A stretch of DNA of 64,000 nucleotides, taken from contig JANXYM010000087.1 in the NCBI GenBank assembly GCA_025350045.1, positions 1 to 64,000 on the forward strand, in the 5' to 3' direction. The translations under genes were made by a program, and so were the position numbers. Position 1 is the first letter of the stretch. Every line of letters starts with the position of its first letter. Below the pieces are notes generated by a model. That model worked only from the letters and a program-made list of their open reading frames with translations, had not been told where the DNA came from and searched no databases. The stretch is from Methanomicrobiales archaeon (GTDB lineage: Archaea > Halobacteriota > Methanomicrobia > Methanomicrobiales > Methanospirillaceae). This document shows positions 6,755-15,925 of the stretch, one piece after another.

Positions 6755-8560
6755 ATGGGCTGGCTTACCGACATCTCCACCATCGCGCGATGGGAAGTGA
6801 AGAAATCCTTGACCATGATGAGCCGGGAAGTCCTCCCGTTCGCCATCGTCCTCTTCATCCTCCTGGTCGCAGTCACAGGCTTTGCCGCCCAGTCGGGCAT
6901 GCACCTCCAGGACGGCATGTATGAAGTGGGCGTGGATGATCCCCGGGTAGCAGAGCTGATCGCCAGCGATGCCCGGTTCTCCGTGTACCGGGCAGATCCT
7001 GCCATCCTCGAGAAGAACCGGAATGCATTTGACCTGGTCATCATGAACGGCCAGGTGTACAGCAGCGGGACCGACCGGGCAAAGGCGGCACAGAAAACAC
7101 TCGAACGCGATTATGCCAAGTATGTCAACTCGGTCTACAACCGGGAATCGGATCTCTTCGCCGCGTACCCGCTCTGGATCGATGTCCAGACCGTAAAAAG
7201 CGAGCTCACCTTCTTATCCACCCAGTCGGGCCAGTACGTCCAGGCAGCCCCCGGCCGTAAAGCACCGGTTCCCGAAGGGGAGATAAGCGCCATCCCCACA
7301 CCATCCGCTTCGCTGGATTTTACCAAAGAAGAGCTCCGGCAGGAACTGGTCAAGACGAGTTCAAAGAACACCCAGATCTCGCGCTACACCGAAGTCCTCT
7401 CTGCCGAGAGCACGATGGGCAGGTTCAAGACTCCATCGCAGCTCTCGCCCCCGCTACCATTTGACTCCATCATCCTCATCTTCGTCTTCATCTTCCCGCT
7501 CTACTTCACCTCCCAGTTCTTCATGATGAGCATCATGAACGAGCGTATCGAGCGCAAAGGTGAAGTCCTGCTCTCCACACCCGTGGCATCCTCATCGATT
7601 ATCCTCGGAAAGATGATCCCGTATTTCATCGGCATGCTCGCCATCTGCACCGCACTCACCCTCTACGTCAGGGCGCCCCTGATCATCCTCCTCCCGCTTA
7701 TCCCGGTCATCGTCTTCTTCCTGGCAAATGCCCTCCTGATCGGCATGCTCTCGCGCAGCTTCAAGGAGCTCTCGTTCATCTCGATCTTCTTCTCAACGGT
7801 TGCTACCTCGTACCTGTTCTTCCCCAGCATCTTTGCAAACGTCCATGTCATCTCCCTCATCTCGCCCCTGACGCTGATCGTCCTCTCGATACAGGCAAGC
7901 CCGTGGACTGTCACCGACTACCTCTACTCCACCTCCCTCTTCTGGCTGACCGGAGCGGTACTCTTCTACATCGGGATCAGGAACTTCAAGGAGGAACGGC
8001 TCTTTTCAGAAAAACCACTCCTGCCCCGGATCCGCGAGTTCCTCTCCGAGATTATGAGCCGGAAGCACCCGTTTCTCTCCGTCTTTTTGCTGGCCGGGTT
8101 CTCCATACCGTTTGTGTTCATGGTGCAGCTGATGAGCCTCACGCTCTTTTTCAACCTGCCCATGCCGTATTCGCTGGTGCTCCTCCTCATCTTTGCCGCA
8201 CTGGTTGAGGAGTGTGCAAAAGCGGTAGGTATCTACACGCTCTTTGCCCAGGACCCGGCGTTCCTCACCGGGAAGAACCTGCTTGCCGCCTGCGCAGCAA
8301 CCGCGATCGGGTTCCTGGTGGCAGAAAAACTGCTTCTCTTCATCACGCTCGCCCAGATCAGCGAATCCGTTTTCGGCAGCATCCTCTTCCTGTCACTGGG
8401 CGTGCTCTGGATGCCGCTGCTCCTGCATTTTGCCGGCGTGCTGATCGTGGCCTGTTCGCTGAAGTTCTGGGGGCGCAAAGGCCTCGTCATCGGCCTCGTG
8501 ACTGCCACGGCAGTTCACTGCCTGTATAATCTCTACTTTATCCTGGGGTGGATCGGATGA
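6755..8560 (+). CDS. ABC-2 type permease fused to a PrsW-like intramembrane protease domain
   Basis: A 601-residue membrane protein with two parts. Residues 1-420 are an ABC-2 permease of the NatB/Na+-efflux style: one membrane span near residue 30, a long external region (about 50-245), then a cluster of spans with the family signature NERIERKGEVLLSTP near 265. Residues 435-601 form a second multi-span region with PrsW/CPBP-type protease motifs: EECAK (E485, E486, K489), GFLVAEK (E524), a membrane His (H558) and HCLYN (H588). In PrsW-like proteases these acidic and His residues bind the catalytic metal. The stop overlaps the next permease start (ATGA). No ATPase is adjacent. Possible roles are export of a toxic compound or peptide with membrane-protein cleavage; the substrate is unknown. 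Confidence 0.75.
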   Translation: MGWLTDISTIARWEVKKSLTMMSREVLPFAIVLFILLVAVTGFAAQSGMHLQDGMYEVGVDDPRVAELIASDARFSVYRADPAILEKNRNAFDLVIMNGQVYSSGTDRAKAAQKTLERDYAKYVNSVYNRESDLFAAYPLWIDVQTVKSELTFLSTQSGQYVQAAPGRKAPVPEGEISAIPTPSASLDFTKEELRQELVKTSSKNTQISRYTEVLSAESTMGRFKTPSQLSPPLPFDSIILIFVFIFPLYFTSQFFMMSIMNERIERKGEVLLSTPVASSSIILGKMIPYFIGMLAICTALTLYVRAPLIILLPLIPVIVFFLANALLIGMLSRSFKELSFISIFFSTVATSYLFFPSIFANVHVISLISPLTLIVLSIQASPWTVTDYLYSTSLFWLTGAVLFYIGIRNFKEERLFSEKPLLPRIREFLSEIMSRKHPFLSVFLLAGFSIPFVFMVQLMSLTLFFNLPMPYSLVLLLIFAALVEECAKAVGIYTLFAQDPAFLTGKNLLAACAATAIGFLVAEKLLLFITLAQISESVFGSILFLSLGVLWMPLLLHFAGVLIVACSLKFWGRKGLVIGLVTATAVHCLYNLYFILGWIG

Positions 8561-9636
8561 AAGCACGTCACCTGTCAATCATTGCAAAGAAAGAGTTCCG
8601 GGGATTGTTCAACGAGCGCACGATCCTGCTTGCGGTCCTGCTCCAGCTCTTCATCGCCATGTTCTCATCGTTCCTCATGGTCGGGCTCACCTCCATGTAT
8701 GACCCGTCCTCGCTCTCGAAGTATTCACGGTACAAGTACAACATCGCGTACGCCGGCAACGATTCGGCGGTGCTCGAATACCTCCAGACCAGCCCGGACT
8801 TCCGGGTCTACCCGATGGATCTGTCTACCGGGGTTGCTGCATTAAAGGAGCGGAAACTGTCGGCAGTTATCTACGTACCTGACACTTCACCCTCGGCTGA
8901 TGAACCGGTCAAGATCACGTTGTATACGCTGACCAATGATCTCCAGAGTGCGATTGTTGATGTAAAACTCAAGGATGTTTTCTTAAAATACGAAAAGGAC
9001 CTGCGCCAGATACGGATAGACCGGCTGGGGGAACTGCCAATCCCGCTGCAGGTTCCCAAAAGCAGCGGGGGCGGGGACTTCTACGAGTTTGTGTATGGCC
9101 TGCTGATCCCCCTGCTGGTCTTTATGCCGGCCATCATCGCATCAGCGCTGGTCATCGATCTCATCACCGAGGAGTACCAGCACGAGACTTTGGAGACCCT
9201 CATCTCGACACCCATTACGTTTTCGGAGATGGTCTGGGGCAAGGTGCTGGCCTGCGAGCTGCTGGTCCCGATCCAGGCAGGGGCGTGGCTGCTGCTCTTA
9301 ATGGTCAACGGCATTGCGATCCAGAATGCCGGGCTGATCCTGCTGCAGGTTGTGGTTACGTCGCTCATCCTGATCCTGCTCGGTGCTCTCACTGCCCTGC
9401 ACTACCGCGAACGGACGGCAGCACAGTTCATCTTCTCCACTGCACTCGTGGTCGTGATCCTCTTTGTCTTGGCCTTACCGTCAAACCCGCTCAACCTGCT
9501 CACCCGGCTTGCGGTGGGAACTGCCGGTCCCGAACAATGGCTGGTGCTCGCAGCAACGGGAAGTGTCATCATCATCCTGGGGTACCTGACCCAGAAATAT
9601 GCTGAACGGGGGGGAAAATCTCACCATGCGGGATGA
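8557..9636 (+). CDS. ABC-2 type permease (second subunit)
   Basis: A 359-residue permease starting at ATG 8557, which overlaps the upstream stop as ATGA; an in-frame GTG at 8548 is an alternative. It begins with a cytosolic KKEFRGLFNERTI motif, a first span (about 25-45), a long extracytoplasmic part (about 50-180) and five more spans. The family signature TEEYQHETLETLISTPITF after the second span (about 205-225) is the conserved coupling region of ABC-2 permeases. With the upstream gene it should make a heteromeric channel that needs an ATPase, which is not encoded next to it. Confidence 0.85.
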   Translation: MKARHLSIIAKKEFRGLFNERTILLAVLLQLFIAMFSSFLMVGLTSMYDPSSLSKYSRYKYNIAYAGNDSAVLEYLQTSPDFRVYPMDLSTGVAALKERKLSAVIYVPDTSPSADEPVKITLYTLTNDLQSAIVDVKLKDVFLKYEKDLRQIRIDRLGELPIPLQVPKSSGGGDFYEFVYGLLIPLLVFMPAIIASALVIDLITEEYQHETLETLISTPITFSEMVWGKVLACELLVPIQAGAWLLLLMVNGIAIQNAGLILLQVVVTSLILILLGALTALHYRERTAAQFIFSTALVVVILFVLALPSNPLNLLTRLAVGTAGPEQWLVLAATGSVIIILGYLTQKYAERGGKSHHAG

Positions 9637-9649
9637 CCGGGAAAAACAC

Positions 9650-9681
9650 TTTTTTTTAAATTATTCTCTCAATGATGAGAG
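9650..9681 (+). terminator. T-run and small hairpin between convergent genes
   Basis: A run of eight T residues (9650-9657) follows the second permease by 13 bases and should end its transcript. A small hairpin, CTCTCA-ATGA-TGAGAG, lies at 9666-9681. The next gene reads toward this site from the right. Confidence 0.45.
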
Positions 9682-9754
9682 ATGAATAGCGGAGGAAAAA
9701 ACAGAACCCTGCTCTACCCTTTCCCGTTCGGGCCCGTATTTTTAAAAAAGGAGG

Positions 9755-10240
9755 TTACATCGATGCGGTGAGCATCGGTTTATCGATGGCTTTGTAGGTC
9801 ACTCCGGCACTGGTCACAAAGACCTCGACCCGGTCACTTCCCCTGCTGCCCTGGATAACCAGCTCATCCCCGCGCCGGGGTTTCCGTTGCCCGTCATTCA
9901 GGTACTTTTCAATTACTTGCCCGTCAGAGCGGGTCACTTTCATCATAACATTCTGGACAAAGATCTCTCCTTTACCCCCGTTATAGAGCAGGTGAAGGGT
10001 AAAGTCGGGACGCTCCTTGCTGAGCTGGAGATCAACAAACTGCTCGGCGGGCAGCGTATCAACAGCGACAGGAGTTGATACCACAGTTGCCACGGAAGTG
10101 GTGACAGGGTCGGGCAGAGGTGTAGAGGACGTGGAAGTATCCACCGGTTTGATCTCTGCCGCTGTCGGGCTTGTGCAACCGGCAGAGAGCGCACAGAGCA
10201 CGAGCACAAGTGCGGTTGCCAGGAACAGGGTGATTTTCAT
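9755..10240 (-). CDS. Predicted lipoprotein, function unknown
   Basis: A 161-residue protein from ATG 10240; the frame extends further upstream, but this Met begins a proper signal peptide (MKITLFLATALVLVLCALSA). The lipobox ends in GCTSP (Cys21). A Ser/Thr/Val-rich linker (about 22-60) leads to a beta-rich domain with LSKERPDFTLHLLYNGGKG and MMKVTRSDGQVIEKYL, in the style of methanogen lipoproteins of unknown role. It stands alone and converges with the ABC permease genes. Confidence 0.7.
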   Translation of the reverse strand: MKITLFLATALVLVLCALSAGCTSPTAAEIKPVDTSTSSTPLPDPVTTSVATVVSTPVAVDTLPAEQFVDLQLSKERPDFTLHLLYNGGKGEIFVQNVMMKVTRSDGQVIEKYLNDGQRKPRRGDELVIQGSRGSDRVEVFVTSAGVTYKAIDKPMLTASM

Positions 10241-10431
10241 GAATAGTGCTTTAAATCTGTACATATTTCTGATTTGTGCTCGGGAATCGTGCAGATGCAA
10301 ACCTGCCAGCCCCTGCAGTGTTTTTCCGTATTGCGCAGTCCCGGCAGGAAAAAATGCACAAGATTGCAGGAAAGAACAGTTAAATTAAAAAGGACACCCG
10401 GATTAACGTTATGTATCAGGAGTAACAGGGA

Positions 10432-11040
10432 ATGTTCTGTCCTAAATGTGGAAAAGAGACCGATGCATCGGGAAAATTCTGCCAGTGGTGCGGCTCAGAT
10501 ATCGCATCCCTTCCGGCAAAGCCCGTCATCGTTCCCGAAGAGAATGAAGGGCCCGAAGTCGGGGTGTATGCAGGTCTCGGGCGGAGGTTTATTGCGTTCA
10601 TTGTCGATGCAATCCTCATCCTCCTTATTGGAATTGTTACGATCACGTTCTTCTCCATGACAAACGGGATAAAATATGCCTATTATCTCTCGGTCCAGAG
10701 AGCGCCAATTGCTGATCTCACCGAGGCAGGCACTGCGGATGCGGCACTCGGCCCCATTGTTGCGGCACTCGGGATGCTCATCATCGTGATCCCCTGGCTG
10801 TACTTTGCCGGGTTCGAGTCGTCCCGCAGCCAGGCAACACCCGGCAAGGTGCTCATGCGCATCATGGTGACCGATATGGAAGGCAACAAACCCACGTTCG
10901 CCCGGGTCACGCTCCGTCACTTCGGGAAATTTATCTCGGCACTGATCATCTTTATCGGGTTTTTGATGATCGGGCTCACCAAGAAGCGGCAGGGGCTCCA
11001 CGACAAGATCGGCAGTTGCCTTGTGCTCCTTGAGGACTAA
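10432..11040 (+). CDS. Zinc-ribbon RDD-family membrane protein
   Basis: A 202-residue protein. Residues 1-23 form a short zinc ribbon (CPKCGKETDASGKFCQWCG). An RDD domain follows: GLGRRFIAFIVDAILILLIG (about 44-63) with its Arg and Asp residues, a second membrane segment (about 105-125), SQATPGKVLMRIMV, and a third segment ending in KKRQGLHDKIG. RDD proteins have two to four spans; some have been linked to ion transport or stress, but most are uncharacterised. A T-run (11063-11068) lies 22 bases past the stop. Confidence 0.85.
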   Translation: MFCPKCGKETDASGKFCQWCGSDIASLPAKPVIVPEENEGPEVGVYAGLGRRFIAFIVDAILILLIGIVTITFFSMTNGIKYAYYLSVQRAPIADLTEAGTADAALGPIVAALGMLIIVIPWLYFAGFESSRSQATPGKVLMRIMVTDMEGNKPTFARVTLRHFGKFISALIIFIGFLMIGLTKKRQGLHDKIGSCLVLLED

Positions 11041-11137
11041 CAATCCCTGTCAGTATCCAATCTTTTTTCCCCGGATAAAACGGTTTTAATGGCTTTTTTT
11101 AAGGCTGGGTCTGGTATCAGACCATCAGAAAAAAAAG

Positions 11138-11392
11138 TTATTTGTACCGGAACTTCAGGCCGAGCAGCACGAGAATCAGGACAAAGGTGATCACGTTTGC
11201 CACGATGATGGGCAGGGACTCTGTCCAGATACCGTAGCACGTCCAGAGAAGGATCCCTGCTGCAAAGAGAATGAGCATGGCAAGCGAGAGATCCCGGGTC
11301 TCCTTAAGGTTCCATGCCCGGACCACCTGGGGAATGAACGAGATCGTGGTGAGGGCGCCGGCGATATAGCCAACGAGAACTATGGTATCCAT
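11138..11392 (-). CDS. SemiSWEET-type sugar transporter
   Basis: An 84-residue three-helix protein, the usual SemiSWEET (MtN3/PQ-loop) size. Helix 1 carries the diagnostic TTISFIPQVVRAW with the PQ motif, followed by the loop KETRDLSLAMLILF. Helices 2 and 3 follow (WTCYGIWTESLPIIVANVIT). Bacterial SemiSWEETs form dimers that move sugars down a gradient; the archaeal substrate is not known. It has no operon partner: the upstream enzyme gene lies about 100 bp away on the same strand. Confidence 0.85.
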   Translation of the reverse strand: MDTIVLVGYIAGALTTISFIPQVVRAWNLKETRDLSLAMLILFAAGILLWTCYGIWTESLPIIVANVITFVLILVLLGLKFRYK

Positions 11393-11490
11393 GAATTATG
11401 CTCCTTAAGTGTATTTTTCATGCGACCATTTATACCGGTCGCGTTTTCTTATCACAACAACAGGTGCAGAAACCAGGAGAGCTGGACGTA

Positions 11491-11898
11491 TCAGACCGGC
11501 ACCGGCTCGGGTGAGAACTGATCAGCTGCGATCAACCAATTCCGCCCCTCTTTTACTAAGCAGAGCATATCCCTGCCCCGCATGGTCAGCTTCTGCCCAC
11601 CCATTGCAAAGGTGATGGAGAAGAGGTACGTGACTACCGCACATTTTCCTCCCGCATAGATCTGCACGATGTGATCGGTCTCCTGCCAGTCGTGGATGAC
11701 TGCCGCTTCACAAAATGCCCGCCAGCCGGCAACATAGGCATCCTGCCCCACGAGGCGCCCGGGAGTTGTCGGGACAATCGCCACGGCATCGGGATGGATA
11801 TACTGCCGGAAAGCCGGTTCGTCCCAGGACACTGTCCAGCACTGGTTCATCTTCCGTATGGTCGTTTCGATCTGTTGAATTTCCGTACTCAGATACAT
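11491..11898 (-). CDS. NTF2-like (SnoaL/DUF4440-type) protein
   Basis: A 135-residue protein from ATG 11898; the frame continues upstream but nothing there looks like this family. It has the alpha-plus-beta barrel pattern of the NTF2 superfamily: a first helix (TEIQQIETTIRKMNQCW), FRQYIHPDAVAIVP with the usual His-Pro-Asp, then VAGWRAFCEA, VVTYLFSITFAMGG and LVKEGRNWLIAADQFSPEP. Such proteins can be small isomerases, dehydratases or ligand-binding domains. No neighbour indicates the substrate. Confidence 0.75.
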   Translation of the reverse strand: MYLSTEIQQIETTIRKMNQCWTVSWDEPAFRQYIHPDAVAIVPTTPGRLVGQDAYVAGWRAFCEAAVIHDWQETDHIVQIYAGGKCAVVTYLFSITFAMGGQKLTMRGRDMLCLVKEGRNWLIAADQFSPEPVPV

Positions 11899-12131
11899 GG
11901 GCTCATCTCTATTACATAAGGGAGAACAGAAGGGTAAAAAGGTGATCGGGCACGCGATGCGAAAGTGTGGTGGGAACAAAAGAAGCCCTCCCTCACGGGG
12001 TGGGCCGGGTAAGACTGAGCCGGTTACCCAGCCATTCGCGCCGGTCGAACCGTGCAGCAGCATCGGCGATCGCATGATTGGGACTCCCTGTGTGGGGATG
12101 AGCCAGGATGATGGAGATCCACATGGTTCCC

Positions 12132-12938
12132 TCATTTCCGTGCAGTCGCCATGAAGAAGGTGTAGCAGAAGACGCCGTCCGGCTCTGCAGTACGGTAGAG
12201 TGCCGCGATTCCCCGTTCCCATGCCTCCGGGCTCATCAGTTCCTGCTTCAGTACCTCCGGTCCGACCCCTTCCACCATAGCCGTGAAGGTCAGTTTCGTA
12301 AATCCCTCAACGAGCCCGGGACGGGAGGCATCGACATAAACCATTCGCGGTATGACCCGGACATCGGTGTATCCCGCACCGGCCACCAGCGGGTAGAGCT
12401 CCCTGCCGATCAGGGCATTGCCACCTGCCTGCTGCTGGAGTGCCACAAGGCATTCAATGGCCCACCTCGCATCCGGGTTCTCCGGGTGGAAAAAGGTGGA
12501 GCCGTGATCCCCTTCAATCACCGTAATCGTTCCGCCCTCTTTGAGGAGCGGCCGGAGATGCTGCAGTGCAGCCCGGGGGTCTGTGAGATGCTCCAGCACG
12601 AAACAGACAAAGATATGATCGAAGCTGGCTGGTTCGAATGGCAGCCGGAAGATGTCCCCCTGACGGAACGTCACGTTGGTGATCCCTTCGTTAAGGATCT
12701 TCTCCTCCGCCCGCTTGAGGGAGTCCTCAGAGATGTCAAGCGAAGTGATATGAGCGCCAGGATTGTTCCGTGCAAGGATCACCGTCTGGGCACCGATGCC
12801 GCAACCGGCTTCGAGAACACGGGTGCCTGCGGGGAAGCGGGTGTCATCGTGCAGGAGCCCCGTGAGGGTCTGCGCCTGGTCTGCGAGGCGCTCCGACTCG
12901 CGTGCGGAGTAGCCATGAACATACGCGTGGTGTGCCAT
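12132..12938 (-). CDS. SAM-dependent methyltransferase (class I)
   Basis: A 268-residue protein. The Rossmann-fold SAM site is clear: motif I VLEAGCGIGA (41-50), motif II ITSLDISEDSLKRAEEK with Asp at the end of strand 2, motif III FRQGDIFRLPFEPASFD, and FVCFVLEHL for strand 4. The C-terminal 120 residues form the substrate-specific part (GDHGSTFFHPENPDA, YVDASRPG, TFTAMVEG). It resembles UbiE/MenG-like and small-molecule methyltransferases, but the substrate cannot be told. It is a single gene with no clear operon. Confidence 0.85.
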   Translation of the reverse strand: MAHHAYVHGYSARESERLADQAQTLTGLLHDDTRFPAGTRVLEAGCGIGAQTVILARNNPGAHITSLDISEDSLKRAEEKILNEGITNVTFRQGDIFRLPFEPASFDHIFVCFVLEHLTDPRAALQHLRPLLKEGGTITVIEGDHGSTFFHPENPDARWAIECLVALQQQAGGNALIGRELYPLVAGAGYTDVRVIPRMVYVDASRPGLVEGFTKLTFTAMVEGVGPEVLKQELMSPEAWERGIAALYRTAEPDGVFCYTFFMATARK

Positions 12939-13142
12939 AAGGAGTCCTCACGAGATCCGCTGCTTTCAGGCAGGGGTTTCCCGAATGATGTACATTTTTG
13001 TTAGCCACTGTACAAAAATATACTGTATACCCGGATAGCCGGAGACCAGCCAGAGCCAGGTAAAACAGAGATCGCAGGAAAAAAATGGCCGTGCATGAAC
13101 AATGCAATGCTCAACAAACAAAAAACCTGAAAGAAAAGAAAA

Positions 13143-13215
13143 GGCCGGGGCCGAGATTCGAACCCGGGTCGGAGGATCCACAATCCTCTAGGATGACCAA
13201 CTACCCCACCCCGGC
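13143..13215 (-). tRNA. tRNA-His (GTG)
   Basis: A 73-base cloverleaf reads on the minus strand from 13215. The acceptor arm is GCCGGGG/CCCCGGC, the anticodon stem-loop has loop TTGTGGA with anticodon GTG, and the T-arm is GGGTTCGAATC. The discriminator is C, as is usual for archaeal tRNA-His; G-1 is not encoded (the preceding base is T) and must be added after transcription. The D loop has GTAGTTGGTCA. Confidence 0.95.
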
Positions 13216-13507
13216 AATTTGCCCTTTTACATTTGCACTTGGTTTAGATTAATGTATCCTTATTCTGCTTCGGGGTAATCCCTTTGCCCGGACCATTTTG
13301 GGGCCATGTTACCTCCCGGTTTATGCCGCATTTTCACCCTTCAGAGAGATATTAATAGGGCCGGACATCCATTACATATCAGGTGGCTCTGAACGGTATT
13401 CCTTAACGGTGTTGCGTAAAATCGCACACGAGGTGATACACAAAAAAGCGGGACGTTTTTTCTCCCGTATATGCATGAGCTAAAAGATTAATGGAAGGTG
13501 AGGGGAT

Positions 13508-15286
13508 ATGGCGGAAAACCCGAAAATAAGGACGCCGATTGTCTGCGTTATGGGGCACGTGGATCACGGCAAAACTTCGTTGCTTGACCGGATTCGGGGT
13601 TCTTCGGTCGTAAGCTCGGAGGTCGGCGCAATCACCCAGCACATCGGTGCAACGATCGTTCCCATCGATGCAATCCGCGCTCTGAGCGGGTCGATGGGAA
13701 AAGTACCGGTCAACATCCCCGGCCTGCTCTTCATCGATACACCGGGTCATCACGCATTCACTACGCTCCGCGCCCGGGGGGGTGCACTCGCGGACATGGC
13801 GATCCTTGTCGTTGATATCAACCAGGGATTCCAGCCGCAGACGATCGAGGCGCTCCAGATCCTACGCGCCTGCAAGACCCCGTTTGTTGTTGCCGCAACC
13901 AAGATCGATCGTATCCATGGCTGGAGAATCTTTGAGAACGAGTCGTTCCTGTCATCCTTTGCCAAGCAGAATGAGCGGGTACAGAACATGGTAGAGAACA
14001 AAACCTACGAAGTGGTAGGAAAGCTCTCGGAACTGGATTTCTCCGCAGATCGGTTCGACAGGGTCTCAGATTTCCAGCGCAACCTTGCAATCGTTCCCGT
14101 CAGCGCTCACACGGGAGAGGGGATCTGTGACCTGCTGATGGTCATGATCGGGCTTGCCCAGCGCTACATGGGAGAGGCGCTCACCCTCGCTGTCGAAGGC
14201 CCCGGTGCCGGTACCGTTCTTGAAGTGAAAGAAGAGCGCGGGCTGGGAACGACACTGGATGTGATCCTGTACGACGGTACGCTCTCGATTGGCGATGAGA
14301 TTGCCGTAGCAACACAGGATGACGTGATCTTCACCAAGGTGCGGTCGCTCTTAAAACCACGGCCTATGAAAGAGATCCTGATTGAGGACCGGTTCGAGCG
14401 CGAGAAGACCGTGGTCGCAGCCGCGGGAGTCAAAGTCACCGCACCCGACCTGGAGGGTGTGATCGCGGGTTCCCCGCTCTTTGTAGTCCGGGGCAACCGC
14501 GATGAGATCGAAGCAAAGATCAAAAAAGAGATGACCGAGATCCACGTCAACCTTGCTGAAGAGGGGATTGTCATCAAGGCAGATACCATCGGGGCACTGG
14601 AAGCACTCTGCAAAGAACTGGATGGAAAAGGGATTGGGGTGATGCGGGCGGCAGTCGGGCCAGTGAGCCGGCACGACCTGATCGATACCGAGACCATAAA
14701 GAACCCGGTATTCCGCGTCCTGCTCTCGTTCAATACACCCCTGCTTCCCGATGTCGCAGAGATAATCAAAGACCCACTGTATACCCAGGTGAAGGTATTT
14801 GAAGGACGGGTGATCTATCAGCTCATCGATCAGTACGTTGCATGGAGGGACGAGCAGAAGCGCCTCCAGGACAAGCTGCGGTTCGAACATGTAGTGATGC
14901 CGGCAAAGATCCGCCTCATGCCCGACTGCGTATTCCGGCAGAGCAACCCGGCCGTAGTAGGTGTCCGGGTCCTTGGCGGGAAGCTGCGCAATGACGTCAA
15001 CCTGATCAAGCTGGACGGTAAGAAAGTCGGCCATCTCAAGTCCATGCAGCTCCGGCAGGAGAATATCCGGGAGGCTGATGCCGGGCTCGAAGTTGCGATC
15101 TCGATTGAGGGTGCAACCATCGGGCGACAGTTGAACGTGGGAGATGACCTCTTTGTGGATGTTCCTGAACGCCACGTGAAAGTACTGGAGAAGGAGATGC
15201 TCAAATCGTTAAACACGAGCACGCAGGAGATCCTGGAAGAGTACACGTCGATGCGCAGGAAGACCGAACCCTTCTGGGCCAAGTAA
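13508..15286 (+). CDS. infB: Translation initiation factor aIF5B (IF-2 homologue)
   Basis: A 592-residue GTPase that joins ribosomal subunits and places initiator tRNA. The G-domain starts almost at once: G1 GHVDHGKTSLL (16-26), G2 region with ITQHIGAT, G3 DTPGHHAF, and G4 as ATKID. Domain II (GTVLEVKEERGLGTT) follows, then domain III and the C-terminal domain IV, which contacts initiator tRNA (MPDCVFRQSNPAVVGVRVLGG). The archaeal form lacks the long charged N-terminal extension of eIF5B and this one matches. The start is supported by GGTGAGGGGAT just before ATG 13508. S6e follows on the same strand after about 160 bases that hold AT-rich promoter-like boxes. Confidence 0.97.
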   Translation: MAENPKIRTPIVCVMGHVDHGKTSLLDRIRGSSVVSSEVGAITQHIGATIVPIDAIRALSGSMGKVPVNIPGLLFIDTPGHHAFTTLRARGGALADMAILVVDINQGFQPQTIEALQILRACKTPFVVAATKIDRIHGWRIFENESFLSSFAKQNERVQNMVENKTYEVVGKLSELDFSADRFDRVSDFQRNLAIVPVSAHTGEGICDLLMVMIGLAQRYMGEALTLAVEGPGAGTVLEVKEERGLGTTLDVILYDGTLSIGDEIAVATQDDVIFTKVRSLLKPRPMKEILIEDRFEREKTVVAAAGVKVTAPDLEGVIAGSPLFVVRGNRDEIEAKIKKEMTEIHVNLAEEGIVIKADTIGALEALCKELDGKGIGVMRAAVGPVSRHDLIDTETIKNPVFRVLLSFNTPLLPDVAEIIKDPLYTQVKVFEGRVIYQLIDQYVAWRDEQKRLQDKLRFEHVVMPAKIRLMPDCVFRQSNPAVVGVRVLGGKLRNDVNLIKLDGKKVGHLKSMQLRQENIREADAGLEVAISIEGATIGRQLNVGDDLFVDVPERHVKVLEKEMLKSLNTSTQEILEEYTSMRRKTEPFWAK

Positions 15287-15445
15287 AAATTTAAATAGCC
15301 CGGACTGACACGAGGGTTTAATAGCGTACCGGTATAATTAAATGGGTACTTCTCATGTGCAGGCGATCGAGCCGGCAGTTCGAGACGTGAAAAATGCCTG
15401 AAATCGGGTTTTTTCCAGAAAAAAGACCAATAAGGAGAGATTTGA

Positions 15446-15877
15446 ATGGTGGACTTAAAAGTCGTAGTATCAGACCCCAAGACCGGTCGCGCCTATAATG
15501 TCGATGCCAGCGGTGGCGCGGCAGGGTCGATCGTTGGCAAGCGTATTGGCGATGAAATCGATGCAGCCCAGATTGGGCTTGCGGGATACACAATCAAGAT
15601 CACCGGTGCATCGGACAGGACCGGTATCCCCGCAAAGAAAGGTATTCCCGGTGCAGGACGCAGGAAGCTGCTCCTTGCAAACGGAATCGGTTTCCACCCC
15701 ACCATGGACGGAGAGCGCAGGAGAAAGACCGTCCGGTCCAGTGAGATCACCCAGGAGTTCGTGCAGATCAATGCACGCGTTACTGCGTATGGAGAGAAAA
15801 CTCTCGATGAGCTCTTCCCGAAAATTGAAGGGGAGAAAGCTGAAAAAGCCGCAGCAAAAGCCCGCGGCAAAAGATAA
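15446..15877 (+). CDS. rps6e: 30S ribosomal protein S6e
   Basis: A 143-residue archaeal/eukaryotic-type ribosomal protein of the small subunit. Family landmarks are VVVSDPKTGRAYNVD at the start, IVGKRIGDEIDAA, GYTIKITGASDRTGIPAKKG, the basic GAGRRKLLL, and GERRRKTVRSSEI. The C-terminus is short and basic (AEKAAAKARGKR); the phosphorylated eukaryotic tail is absent, as in all archaea. GGAGAG lies just upstream of ATG 15446. It has its own AT-rich promoter region after infB and ends near a T-run facing a gene on the other strand. Confidence 0.97.
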   Translation: MVDLKVVVSDPKTGRAYNVDASGGAAGSIVGKRIGDEIDAAQIGLAGYTIKITGASDRTGIPAKKGIPGAGRRKLLLANGIGFHPTMDGERRRKTVRSSEITQEFVQINARVTAYGEKTLDELFPKIEGEKAEKAAAKARGKR

Positions 15878-15888
15878 GATACCCCATC

Positions 15889-15895
15889 TTTTTTT
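15889..15895 (+). terminator. T-run terminator after rps6e
   Basis: Seven T residues follow the S6e stop by about 11 bases, in the short gap between convergent genes. A U-rich tract is the normal intrinsic terminator in archaea. Confidence 0.5.
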
Positions 15896-15925
15896 AAGAT
15901 TTTATCAAACGTTAAAAAAAAGAGA

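Noticed and set aside
12844-13183. Several minus-strand frames upstream of the methyltransferase gene
   Set aside because: They overlap the methyltransferase start, include the tRNA-His gene region and differ in frame; none has family features.
13298-13483. 60-residue frame upstream of infB
   Set aside because: No conserved pattern, no ribosome site; it lies in the infB leader region.
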